Source: an uncultured Ilumatobacter sp.
Lineage (GTDB): Bacteria > Actinomycetota > Acidimicrobiia > Acidimicrobiales > Ilumatobacteraceae
Direction of reading: 5' to 3'
Assembly (NCBI GenBank): GCA_905480335.1
Contig: CAJQPY010000011.1
Location: 1 to 64,000, forward strand
DNA length: 64,000 bases
Both the position numbers and the translations under genes were made by a program. The notes below the pieces were generated by a model. That model made no database searches, was not told the DNA's origin, and was given only the letters and a program-made list of their open reading frames with translations. Positions 9,650 through 17,873 of this stretch are shown piece after piece. Every line of letters starts with the position of its first letter. Positions within the stretch are counted from its first letter, which is position 1.

Positions 9650-10473
9650 CGCTTGCCCGACTTGCCGACAATGCCGGTTGCTTCTCGATTCTCGCAATTG
9701 ACCACCGTGATTCACTGCGCCAGTTCCTCCGACCAGACGATCCGGACTCACTCACAGTGGCGGAGATCACCGAGCTGAAGATCGAAGTTGTTGCAGGCAT
9801 CGCTGACCTCGCGACCGGCGTGATGCTTGAGCCGGAGTACTCCATCCCGCAGGTAATCGACGCAGGTGTGCTGCCGGATGGTGTCGGGTTTCTCGCAGCG
9901 CTCGAGTCCCAGGGCTACCTTTACGATCCCGAGGCATCGCCGACGACGCTGCTGGCAGGCTGGTCGATCGCTCAGGCAAAAGCCTGCGGCGCCGCGTCGG
10001 CCAAGTTGTTGCTGCCGTATCGGCCCGACCGACCGCTGGCAGCCGACCAGGAGCAGGTCGCCCGTGACGTTGTGGCCGGTTGTGTTGAAGTGGATCTGCC
10101 AATCGCGCTCGAGCCGCTGTTCTACGGGCTTGATCCGTCTGACGATCGACCGTCGCTCATCGTCGAGACCGCTCGCCGCTTCGCTGCCATTCAGCCCGAT
10201 TTACTCAAACTTCCCTACCCCGGGACGCGAACCGCGTGCGAACAGGTCAGCGAGATCGTCGACATGCCGTGGGCGATGCTGTCGGGTGGCGGATCCTTCG
10301 ACGACTTCGTCGATCAGTTCACGATCGCTTCCTCAGCCGGTTGCTCGGGGTTTATGGTCGGGCGGGCACTATGGGGCGAGGCGGTCCGCGCCGACACATC
10401 TCGGCGCGCTGATTTGCTCACGTCGATAGTGCGGCCGCGCTTCGAACGGCTGGTTGCGATCAACGCTGCGTGA
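9646..10473 (+). CDS. LacD-type class I aldolase at the end of the inositol operon
   Basis: Barrel aldolase of 275 residues in the tagatose-bisphosphate/sulfofructose-phosphate aldolase group. It has SILAIDHRDSLRQ near the N-terminus (compare AxDxR in LacD), SAKLLLPYRPD in the middle and DLLKLPYPG, where the lysine should form the Schiff base; a GGGSF phosphate-binding-like turn follows. I start at GTG 9646, which overlaps the iolB stop (GTGA) and follows GTGAGGAAA. The longer ORF would run 150 bases into iolB. It may be the real 2-deoxy-5-keto-gluconate-6-phosphate aldolase, or may act on a different sugar phosphate. It ends 6 bases from a convergent dioxygenase gene. Confidence 0.75.
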   Translation: MTLARLADNAGCFSILAIDHRDSLRQFLRPDDPDSLTVAEITELKIEVVAGIADLATGVMLEPEYSIPQVIDAGVLPDGVGFLAALESQGYLYDPEASPTTLLAGWSIAQAKACGAASAKLLLPYRPDRPLAADQEQVARDVVAGCVEVDLPIALEPLFYGLDPSDDRPSLIVETARRFAAIQPDLLKLPYPGTRTACEQVSEIVDMPWAMLSGGGSFDDFVDQFTIASSAGCSGFMVGRALWGEAVRADTSRRADLLTSIVRPRFERLVAINAA

Positions 10474-10479
10474 GCGCCG

Positions 10480-11607
10480 TCAGCGGAGCCGCTCCGTGAG
10501 CTGCGCAGGGGTCCACCGTTCGTCGAGGGCAAGGCGGACGATATCGGCGTCACTCGGCGGTGTGAGCCCACCAATCGGCTGGTCGACGTCGAGATTGCAC
10601 GGGAAGGCGTAGCCCTCGGCACTTGCGGCCACCACGCGGTTGATCGTCTCCGCATCTGCTCCCGCGTCGAGTCTTTCGAGCAAAGTCGGGTATAGCAGTT
10701 CCGCCATTGACCGTCGGTCAACGGACTCGAGCGTGCGACCGAGCGCCGTTCCGATCTGGAGCAGGTTGGCCATGCGGCAGATGTCGTGTGTGTGGTTCGT
10801 ACCAGCTCCGTGAAAAAGAGCCGGGTTAAAAAAGACCGCATCACCCTTGGCCAGCGGAACCTGCATGTGGTGCTCGGCGAAGTATTGCTTGAAGTCGTCG
10901 CGCCTCCATGCGACGTAACCAGCCTCGTATTTCTGCGAATGTGGGAGGTACATCGTCGGACCCGTCTCCAGGGGCATGTCGCAGTGAGCGATCGCCCCTT
11001 GCAAGGTCATCACGGTCGAGAGCCGATGGACGTGCGCCGGATAACTTTCGGCGACGTTGTTCTCCATAAAACCGAGGTGGTAATCGCGATGTGGAAGCTG
11101 CGCCGCGCCGCCTGGATTGACGACGTTGACCTGCGACGTGACTTGGTAATTGGGACCGAGCCAGGATTGCGCTGCGAGTGCGATGATGTCATTCGCGTAG
11201 TAGTCAGCGAATACGTTTGGATTTCGCTCAGCGAGCTTCTGCAGGGCGTTCCAGATGCGATCGTTGGCACCGGGCTTGGCGAAGTGGTCGCCGCCGGTGG
11301 CGGCGGTTGATCGCTCGGCATCAATGATCGCCTGGAACTCCACCGACGCCCGATCGACGATGTCGTGATCTAACGCATGAGTGAAGACCACAATGCCGGG
11401 CCCACCCGAGAGCGCGCTGGCGATTTCGGACATTAAGACTCGGTCGGCGCCAAGCGCCGTCATGCCGTCGCGGAGATCCGAGCTGTCGTAGACAACGGCA
11501 CCCTGCTCAACGCGGGCCGCGTGGGGATAGTCGCCCGGTTTAGTGGTCTGCTCTACCGTGGAAACGAAGTCGTCGATGGAACAGGACGCCTCGGACAGCC
11601 ATACCAC
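10480..11607 (-). CDS. Phytanoyl-CoA dioxygenase family Fe(II)/2-oxoglutarate oxygenase
   Basis: A 375-residue oxygenase of the PhyH family. The facial triad is visible: HRD in QLPHRDYHLGF and the distal histidine in FFNPALFHGAGTNHT, followed by an arginine that could bind 2-oxoglutarate (ICRMANLLQIG). Family members hydroxylate acyl-CoAs, amino acids or small metabolites; the substrate here is unknown. It is convergent with the inositol operon with only 6 bases between the stops, so it is not part of that operon. The start is the track's ATG at 11607; the N-terminal 40 residues are not strongly diagnostic and a downstream start is possible. Confidence 0.8.
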   Translation of the reverse strand: MVWLSEASCSIDDFVSTVEQTTKPGDYPHAARVEQGAVVYDSSDLRDGMTALGADRVLMSEIASALSGGPGIVVFTHALDHDIVDRASVEFQAIIDAERSTAATGGDHFAKPGANDRIWNALQKLAERNPNVFADYYANDIIALAAQSWLGPNYQVTSQVNVVNPGGAAQLPHRDYHLGFMENNVAESYPAHVHRLSTVMTLQGAIAHCDMPLETGPTMYLPHSQKYEAGYVAWRRDDFKQYFAEHHMQVPLAKGDAVFFNPALFHGAGTNHTHDICRMANLLQIGTALGRTLESVDRRSMAELLYPTLLERLDAGADAETINRVVAASAEGYAFPCNLDVDQPIGGLTPPSDADIVRLALDERWTPAQLTERLR

Positions 11608-12140
11608 GATCGGGACACTAGCCCCGTTGAGCGGCCCGTAGCCAGGCCACTAGACACGCAGTGGAGCGTGGCCAAGAGCGGCCGAGAGGTATGCGAGCTT
11701 GACCCGGAACTCAGCGGCGGTCTCCGTGGCCGAGATGCCTCTCGTCAAACAGCGATGTCTGCCCGCCAGCCGCTCCAGCGGGCTGCGAAAAGGCCAACAG
11801 TGAATTGTCGAAATGGGAATCGAGAGTCGTGATGCTGTGGACATAGTTGTCGATGTCGGTGACGATCGCCGGTCGATTTGGGCACAGTTTGAAAAAGCGT
11901 AAACGCTGCGTCCATCTGTACTCCGTCATCCGCGATTTTGTCGAGATGCGGTGTCCGGCTGATTCGAATGCCCAGGCCGAAATTGCGTGAGTCGCATCAT
12001 CGTCGTTCATGATGAGCAGCGCTTTTGGTCACTCGGCGGCCGTGTTCGTCACCTAGCCGAAACGAGGCGATCTGCCCAGAGGCGCGTCAGGCAAGTAGGA
12101 TCTCGTTACGTTCCAGCCAGCGAGTCGCACAGGAGCGTGC
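11608..12140. other. Gap of about 530 bases with no convincing gene
   Basis: This lies between the dioxygenase start (minus) and purA (plus). Minus-strand frames at 11711-12010 and 11650-11844 overlap, and one could continue the other after a frameshift, but I recognise no family in either. No tRNA or strong terminator was seen. The last part must carry the purA promoter; an AGGAG ribosome site lies just before the purA ATG. It may be a decayed gene on the minus strand or simple intergenic DNA. Confidence 0.4.
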
Positions 12141-13418
12141 ATGCCCGTCACCGTCGTCGTCGGAGCCCAGTGGGGCGATGAAGGCAAAGCCAAAGTCATC
12201 GATCTGCTCTCGAAGGAGCACACGTTCGTAGTCCGCTACCAAGGCGGGCATAACGCCGGGCATACGGTAGTGGTCGATGGCGACAAGTACGCCCTCCAGC
12301 TCGTCCCGTCAGGGGTGCTTTACGAGCATGTGATCCCGGTGATCGCCAACGGTGTGGTCGTGGATTTGCCGACGCTGTTCTCCGAAGTTGACATGCTTGA
12401 GTCGCGTGGCATTTCGTGTTCGGAGTTGAAAGTGTCGAGTCGAGCTCACCTCATCTTCCCATGGCATCAAGCGCACGATGCGATCGCCGAGGCGATGCGC
12501 GGTGACGACAAGATCGGCACCACCCTGAAGGGCATCGGCCCGGCGTACGCCGACAAGGCTCGCCGTGTTGGCATCCGCGCCGGCGATGTTCACGATCCCG
12601 AACGGTTCGCTGCGCTGATCCGCGATCGAGCGAAAGCAGAGAATAAGCTGATCGCGGAGGCGGGTGGCGAGCCTCTCGACGTCGAGGACATGGTCATCCA
12701 GTTCGGCGAGATGGGCGCGCGCCTCAAGCCGTACGTGTGTGACACCATCAGCCTGCTTCACAACGGGTTAGCCAATAGTGCACATGTCCTGCTCGAAGGC
12801 GCACAGGCGACTTTCCTTGACCTTGACCACGGCACGTATCCATATGTGACGTCGTCGAATCCGACGGCCGGCGGCGCCTGCGCCGGAACTGGGCTCGGCC
12901 CCCGCCACATCGACCGCGTCGTTGGGATCACTAAGGCGTATACGACTCGCGTGGGCGCAGGTCCGTTCGTGACCGAGTTGTTCGATGAGGACGGCGAAAC
13001 TCTTGGTCGTGTCGGCAAGGAGTTCGGCACCGTTACCGGCCGTGCTCGACGTTGCGGGTGGCTCGACGTCGTGATGCTGCGTTATGCCGTGCGCCTGAAC
13101 TCACTCACCGAACTGTCGCTGACCAAGCTGGACATTCTTGATGGGTTCGAGACGGTCAAGATTTGTACCGGCTACTCGTATCGCGGCGAGGAGATCACCG
13201 AGTACCCCGACCGGTACGACGTGCTCGAAGAGATTGAGCCGGTTTACATCGAGCTTCCCGGCTGGGGAACAGCGTTGACCGAGAAGCGTGAGCCCAGCCA
13301 CCTGCCGCAAGAGGCACAGGACTTCATCCGAGTCGTCGAAGAGCATGTCGGAATTCCGGTTCGTGTCGTCGGCGTCGGCGCCGAACGTGACGACTATCTC
13401 GTTTGGGGGTCTGAGTGA
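12141..13418 (+). CDS. purA: Adenylosuccinate synthetase
   Basis: GTP-dependent enzyme of 425 residues that joins IMP and aspartate to form adenylosuccinate, the first step to AMP. The N-terminal loop reads GAQWGDEGKAKVID, then GGHNAGHTVV follows, both near-universal in PurA; the usual GDEGKGK has alanine for the second glycine. Further signatures are GTTLKGIGPAY and the GTVTGRARRCGW segment. It starts at ATG 12141 behind AGGAG. Its stop overlaps the GTG start of purB by 4 bases, so the two consecutive AMP-branch enzymes are translated together. Confidence 0.96.
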   Translation: MPVTVVVGAQWGDEGKAKVIDLLSKEHTFVVRYQGGHNAGHTVVVDGDKYALQLVPSGVLYEHVIPVIANGVVVDLPTLFSEVDMLESRGISCSELKVSSRAHLIFPWHQAHDAIAEAMRGDDKIGTTLKGIGPAYADKARRVGIRAGDVHDPERFAALIRDRAKAENKLIAEAGGEPLDVEDMVIQFGEMGARLKPYVCDTISLLHNGLANSAHVLLEGAQATFLDLDHGTYPYVTSSNPTAGGACAGTGLGPRHIDRVVGITKAYTTRVGAGPFVTELFDEDGETLGRVGKEFGTVTGRARRCGWLDVVMLRYAVRLNSLTELSLTKLDILDGFETVKICTGYSYRGEEITEYPDRYDVLEEIEPVYIELPGWGTALTEKREPSHLPQEAQDFIRVVEEHVGIPVRVVGVGAERDDYLVWGSE

Positions 13419-14719
13419 TTCCCCGCTACTCCACTCCAGAGATGGATGCGGTGTGGTCGGACCCTGTGCGGTTTGGCCGGTGGCTCGAGGTCGAGTTGTT
13501 GGCCACCGAGGGTCATTCCGAGATAGGTGTCGTCCCGACTGATGCCGCCAAGGTCTGCCGCGCAAAGGCGCCGGTCCCCGACGAGGCTTTCGTCGAGCGG
13601 ATTCTGGAACGCGAGCGGGTGACCGATCACGACGTTGCGGCCTTTGTTGACACGGTGCAGGCCGATATCGACGACCCTGCGGGCTCGTGGATACATTACG
13701 GGCTCACGTCGTCCGATATCGGCGACACCGCTCTGTGCTGGGCGATGCGCGACGCCGTTGACCTGATGATCGATGCAGCGACCGACCTCATCGCCACCCT
13801 CGTCAGGATCGCCCGAGAACATGCCGACACGGTGATGATCGGCCGGACGCACGGTATCCACGCCGAGCCGACCACCTTTGGGGCAAAAGTTGCGCTGTGG
13901 GCGTTTCAGGTCGACCGCGATCGCGCGCGATTGCGCGACGCGCGTGAGGCGGTTGCAGTGATGAAACTCAGCGGTGCAGTCGGAACGTACTCGAACATTC
14001 CGCCCGAGGTTGAGACTTATGTCGGCAACAAACTCGGGCTGCAACCGATTCCCGCGACCCAGGTTGTTGCAAGAGATCGGCACGCTCAGTTTCTTTATGC
14101 CTGCGCATCGGTGGGCTCAACTTGCGAGATGATGGCAATCGAACTCCGCCACCTGCAGCGCACCGAAGTTCGTGAGGTGCAAGAGGGATTCAAGCCGGGC
14201 CAAAAGGGCTCCTCGGCCATGCCCCACAAACGCAATCCGATTTCGGCCGAGACGATCACCGGTTTATCACGGGTGCTCCGTGGGAATCTTTCGGCCGGAA
14301 TGCAAGACGTCGCTTTATGGCATGAGCGCGACATTTCGCACAGTTCTGTTGAACGCGTAATTTTGCCCGACTCAAGTCAATTGGCTTACTACGTCATGCG
14401 TCGATTGCGTCAGCTCCTGGAGGGTCTTGTCGTGATGCCCGAGCGGATGCAGTCGAACCTCGACGCCAGCTACGGCCTGGTCTTCAGCCAGCCGGTTCTG
14501 TTGTCCCTGGTCCAGGGCGGCAAGACGCGTGATGAGGCATACCGGATTGTCCAGCGCAATGCGATGCACGCCTGGGACGAGGGGCTCGACTTTCGCACGC
14601 TGCTCGAAGCCGATGACGACGTCGACAACGCAGTGCTTGACGATGCCTTCGATCTGCGGCGCAGCTTGGCGAATCTCGAACTGGTCTTCGCGCAGCTCGA
14701 CACGCTTGACGTTTCCTGA
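13415..14719 (+). CDS. purB: Adenylosuccinate lyase
   Basis: Fumarase/aspartase superfamily lyase of 434 residues that splits adenylosuccinate to AMP and fumarate, and SAICAR to AICAR. The superfamily signature GSSAMPHKRNP is present, with TSSDIGDTA and GRTHGIHAEPT supplying the other conserved active-site regions. The length is typical of the short PurB class. GTG 13415 overlaps the purA stop in GTGA, implying translational coupling. The pair forms its own two-gene unit; about 50 bases downstream the palindrome of the Rrf2/nirK locus begins. Confidence 0.96.
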   Translation: MIPRYSTPEMDAVWSDPVRFGRWLEVELLATEGHSEIGVVPTDAAKVCRAKAPVPDEAFVERILERERVTDHDVAAFVDTVQADIDDPAGSWIHYGLTSSDIGDTALCWAMRDAVDLMIDAATDLIATLVRIAREHADTVMIGRTHGIHAEPTTFGAKVALWAFQVDRDRARLRDAREAVAVMKLSGAVGTYSNIPPEVETYVGNKLGLQPIPATQVVARDRHAQFLYACASVGSTCEMMAIELRHLQRTEVREVQEGFKPGQKGSSAMPHKRNPISAETITGLSRVLRGNLSAGMQDVALWHERDISHSSVERVILPDSSQLAYYVMRRLRQLLEGLVVMPERMQSNLDASYGLVFSQPVLLSLVQGGKTRDEAYRIVQRNAMHAWDEGLDFRTLLEADDDVDNAVLDDAFDLRRSLANLELVFAQLDTLDVS

Positions 14720-14773
14720 CGACGACGAAGTTTGATCCTCAGAATGGGCCGTTGGACCCTGGCTGGAATGCGC

Positions 14774-14800
14774 AGTTCTTGAGTTAATGAATCAAGAACT
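14774..14800 (+). promoter_or_regulatory. Perfect 9-9-9 palindrome abutting the Rrf2 start codon
   Basis: AGTTCTTGA and its exact complement TCAAGAACT are separated by 9 bases and end immediately before the ATG of the Rrf2-like gene. The size and position fit an operator for a dimeric winged-helix repressor that would block its own gene and the nirK gene behind it. Rrf2 proteins such as NsrR and IscR bind dyads of roughly this size. Binding is inferred; only the symmetry is observed. Confidence 0.6.
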
Positions 14801-15139
14801 ATGCGACTCAAGCTGCAGGCAAGAACCGAACTTACGCTCAAGACGTTGCGTGCGTTGTCGGACCAACGCCGATGGCATGGCGCAGCGCGGGGCGAGCAGA
14901 CCGATTCGAGCGCTGCCTACATGGCGCGCATCGTCGCCCCGCTGACGCACGCAGGTTGGGTTACCTCGGTGCCTGGCCCTACCGGTGGGTGTCAATTGGT
15001 CGTCCAATCTCAAGGAGGTGTCGTTGCATGACCTCATCGAACTCGTCGAGGGCTCTACCGACGATTGCAGGTGTGTGCCCGAGGTGTGCTGACGGCTGAA
15101 CTCGAGTCCATTCCGCTCGCCCAGATCATCCGGAAAAGG
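14801..15139 (+). pseudogene. Rrf2-family (NsrR-like) regulator, frameshifted
   Basis: The first frame gives a clear Rrf2 winged helix: MRLKLQARTELTLKTLRAL, then AAYMARIVAPLTHAGWV and GPTGGCQL, but it stops after 76 residues. From about base 15003 the next frame continues the family (LKEVSLHDLIELVEGSTDD, then CRCVPEVC, where Fe-S cysteines of NsrR/IscR lie) and stops at 15092. The first frame then resumes the expected C-terminal helix (LTAELESIPLAQIIR). Two frame changes and a loss of roughly 20-25 residues are needed. It is either a real pseudogene or an assembly error. Its location in front of a nitrite reductase suits an NO- or Fe-S-responsive repressor. The ATG abuts a perfect palindrome. 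Confidence 0.75.
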
Positions 15140-15149
15140 AGACCCAGCC

Positions 15150-16568
15150 ATGAACTATCGACATTTGATGAGAGGATTGTTCGTTGCCGTACTGGCCTTC
15201 GGCGCCACTGCCTGTGCGCCTGACGCGCCCGACGGCGCAGGGAGCGCGGAGCAGGTGCGCGACGCCAGCGTCGCAGCGGCGTCTGCGGCTGGCGTCTTGC
15301 AGCCGGGCGACACGGTTGAATTCTTCGCGTCGGAGTTCGCTTTTGCGCCATACGAAATCACCGCGGAGCCCGGAACCTACAGGGGCATTCTCGTCAATCA
15401 GGGCGAGGTCGATCACGACATTAAGTTCGACAACGGCGACAGCATTGTCGCCAGCGCCGGGCAGTCGGTCGAATTCGGGTTCACGGTTCCTGAGGGGGGT
15501 GTTGTATTCACCTGCACGATTTCGGGACACGCCGATGCAGGCATGGTCGGCATCGTCCACACCCCTGCATCGCTCGCGGCGGTTCCAGCGGCAGACGAAG
15601 CCGGTCATGCCTCACCTCCCGATGAGTTTCCGGTCGTGGAACTTGACCCTGACGCCCCGCCGTATACCGTCCGCGACCCTCGCGCTCCAGCGCGTGGCGA
15701 GGGTGAAGGGGTAACCCTCATTGAGGGAGGTGCACCTGATGGTGGTGACCTGCTTACGGTCGAGATGACGGTTGAGGAGAAGTTGATGACCGTAGCGGAG
15801 GGCTATGAGCAGCTGGTTTGGACGTTTAATGGAACTGTGCCTGGACCGGTCATTCGGACGGAGGTGGGCGATACGGTTCGAGTCCACCTGGTGAATCCGA
15901 TCGAGTCTGAAGTACCGCACTCTATTGACTTCCATGCGTCGCAAGTTGCCTGGAACGACGAAATGCGCTCAATTGCGCCGGGTGAAGACCTGATCTATGA
16001 GTTCACCACCGACTACGCCGGTGTATGGATGTACCACTGCGGGACCGATCCGGTGTTGCACCACATTGCGAACGGAATGTTCGGGATGGTGATCGTTGAA
16101 CCTAAGGGAGGACTTGCCCCTATGGAGAACGAGTTTTTCCTCGTGCAAAACGAGTGGTACCTCGGAGCACAGGGCGAGGTGTCATCGTTTGCCAAGGCAA
16201 ACCAGGCGGCACCGGCTCCAGACTTCGTGATGTTCAACGGCGTTGCGAAGCAGTACCTTGACAATCCGATCGAGGTCCCCACTGGCGCAGACGTCCGGTT
16301 GTACGTGTTGGACGTCGGGCCGTCAATCGACTCGTCGTTCCACATCGTCGGCACGATTTTCCATAATGTCGTGAAGGAAGGAGTCCAGTTGTTTGAGGGC
16401 AACGATGGCAACTGGGGCTCTCAGGCGGTCGACCTCGCACCCGCTCAAGGCGCAGTGATCGAGTTACGCACGCCAGAGGACGGGCTCTACCCGATTGTCA
16501 CGCACGCCTTCAACTTTCCCGGCCGCGGGGCTATTGAATTGCTCCAGGCGGGTGACGGCGAACCGTGA
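15150..16568 (+). CDS. nirK: Copper-containing nitrite reductase with extra N-terminal cupredoxin, lipoprotein
   Basis: Exported enzyme of 472 residues reducing nitrite to nitric oxide. A lipobox (GATAC) puts the lipid on Cys22, so the protein is membrane-anchored outside. Residues about 50-137 form a plastocyanin-like domain with a type 1 copper set H89, C122, H127, M132. The two NirK cupredoxin domains follow. Their type 1 ligands are H257, C297, H305 and M310, and type 2 ligands H262, H296 and H452. The catalytic aspartate D260 (IDFH) and histidine H398 are also present. All copper ligands seem intact. The architecture resembles the Hyphomicrobium type, where the extra domain may pass electrons. 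It lies directly behind the broken Rrf2 gene. A GGAG ribosome site precedes ATG 15150. Confidence 0.88.
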   Translation: MNYRHLMRGLFVAVLAFGATACAPDAPDGAGSAEQVRDASVAAASAAGVLQPGDTVEFFASEFAFAPYEITAEPGTYRGILVNQGEVDHDIKFDNGDSIVASAGQSVEFGFTVPEGGVVFTCTISGHADAGMVGIVHTPASLAAVPAADEAGHASPPDEFPVVELDPDAPPYTVRDPRAPARGEGEGVTLIEGGAPDGGDLLTVEMTVEEKLMTVAEGYEQLVWTFNGTVPGPVIRTEVGDTVRVHLVNPIESEVPHSIDFHASQVAWNDEMRSIAPGEDLIYEFTTDYAGVWMYHCGTDPVLHHIANGMFGMVIVEPKGGLAPMENEFFLVQNEWYLGAQGEVSSFAKANQAAPAPDFVMFNGVAKQYLDNPIEVPTGADVRLYVLDVGPSIDSSFHIVGTIFHNVVKEGVQLFEGNDGNWGSQAVDLAPAQGAVIELRTPEDGLYPIVTHAFNFPGRGAIELLQAGDGEP

Positions 16569-16583
16569 GGCAGGTCGGCCCGG

Positions 16584-16988
16584 TCAGGCGGCGCGGGAAA
16601 TGCCAGCTCGTTTGAGGACGCTGGCCTCGACGCCGACATCACGCCAACTGGCGTAGGAGATTTTCTTGCTCGCGCTGTAGCTCTTGGCTACCTCGATGAA
16701 CGCACCCTCAAGTGACACCATGTCGACCTTGTTCGACATCGCCGCTATCTCGGCCTCCAAATCGCGGCGCTCCTGGACCAGTAACAGCTCGTCCATTGGG
16801 CTTGCTTCGGCTAGGTCCAACTCGATTGCGTCGAGTCGCTTTTGAATGGTTTCAGCGGTTCGCTTACGGCCTCGCTTCGGTTTTGTGGCGCGCAGGCCCT
16901 CGAGATAGTCGCGCACGATGCGACCTTCGTTGCGGCCCTTGGCCAGGGCTGCTTTATGTTCGTCGGACATTTCTCGCTTGGTCACCAT
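16584..16988 (-). CDS. Conserved actinobacterial protein of unknown function
   Basis: Charged protein of about 134 residues beginning MVTKREMSDEHKAALAKG; an alternative start is the internal ATG at 16970. A basic segment (KPKRGRKRT) is followed by long helices likely to form a coiled coil (about residues 50-90) and a C-terminal part SYASWRDVGVEASVLKRAGI that looks like a small helical nucleic-acid-binding element. I recall similar unannotated proteins across actinobacteria, but no function is assigned. The track's longer ORF start would run into the divergent thioesterase gene. It is convergent with nirK and shares a roughly 50-base divergent promoter region with the thioesterase. Confidence 0.7.
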   Translation of the reverse strand: MVTKREMSDEHKAALAKGRNEGRIVRDYLEGLRATKPKRGRKRTAETIQKRLDAIELDLAEASPMDELLLVQERRDLEAEIAAMSNKVDMVSLEGAFIEVAKSYSASKKISYASWRDVGVEASVLKRAGISRAA

Positions 16989-17036
16989 CTCAACATTGTA
17001 CGGATCTCGGATAGATTGCAATACAGTTGTCTCGAA

Positions 17037-17873
17037 ATGTTTGAATTGGCAGCACATGGACCCGACGTGCATGTGGGTAATGGTCCCCAATATCCATGGG
17101 GCGGCCTGTACGGCGGGCAGATTGTTGCGCAGTCGTTACGGGCGGCCACGCTGTCGGTCGACATCGAACTCGAACCGCATTCAATTCGTGCATATTTCAT
17201 TCGCCGCGGCGATGCGTCCGAGCCGGTTCGCTACGAAGTGGACCGCATTCGTAACGGACGGTCCTTCGCCACTCGTCGGGTCGTCGCGCGCCAAGCGGTG
17301 GGAGCGATCTTGAACGCGGAAAGTTCCTTCCAGCGCCCTGAAGCATCCGTTGAGATGCAGACCATCGAGATGCCGGACGTGCCGCCGGCCGAGGTGCTGG
17401 AGCAAGAATCCTGGTCGCCAGCTTTCCAGCGGGCGTTAGTGCCTGCCGACCGCGTGGTTGACAGTCGGCGAGACGGCGCAGGCCGAACCGTTGCCTGGAT
17501 GAAGGTGTCTGACTCGATCGGTGACCCCGCCGACCCAGCGACGCAGTTGCTGCACCGCTGCTGGCTTGCATTCGTCTCAGACGACCTGCCCACGGACGCA
17601 GTACATCGCACGCATCCGATGTCGCAACAGGTCGACGAAGCCGAGGTCGCCGATGGTGGCGGCGGAGACCACCTATTCGCGGCGAGCCTCGATCACACCG
17701 TGTGGTTTCATCGTAATCTTGCAGCAGACCAGTGGCACCTGCACGACTTCTCCTGTCTGCATTTTGTCGGCGGACGCGGTCTGGCGCTCGGTCATATCTT
17801 CTCCGCTGAGGGCGTTCACGTCGCCACGGTCGCGCAAGAGGTTCTGATGCGCGACACTCGCGACCGTGCTTGA
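17037..17873 (+). CDS. Acyl-CoA thioesterase (TesB-like, double hotdog)
   Basis: Hydrolyses acyl-CoA to free acid and CoA. The family start PQYPWGGLYGGQIVAQSLRAA is near residue 17, the first hotdog continues to RRVVARQ, and the second ends with FVGGRGLALGHIFSAEGVHVATVAQE, typical of TesB C-termini. I choose ATG 17037 (MFELAAHGPD, 278 residues) because the track's upstream ORF crosses the divergent gene; TTG 17016 is also possible. No clear ribosome site precedes it, so a leaderless transcript is plausible. The stop overlaps the serine dehydratase start by 8 bases. Confidence 0.85.
   Translation: MFELAAHGPDVHVGNGPQYPWGGLYGGQIVAQSLRAATLSVDIELEPHSIRAYFIRRGDASEPVRYEVDRIRNGRSFATRRVVARQAVGAILNAESSFQRPEASVEMQTIEMPDVPPAEVLEQESWSPAFQRALVPADRVVDSRRDGAGRTVAWMKVSDSIGDPADPATQLLHRCWLAFVSDDLPTDAVHRTHPMSQQVDEAEVADGGGGDHLFAASLDHTVWFHRNLAADQWHLHDFSCLHFVGGRGLALGHIFSAEGVHVATVAQEVLMRDTRDRA

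Noticed and set aside
11644-11655. A 12-base match (AGGCCACTAGAC) to part of tRNA-Glu, possibly an attachment-site scar
   Set aside because: A 12-base match is expected by chance in a window this size, and no integrase or flanking repeat was seen.
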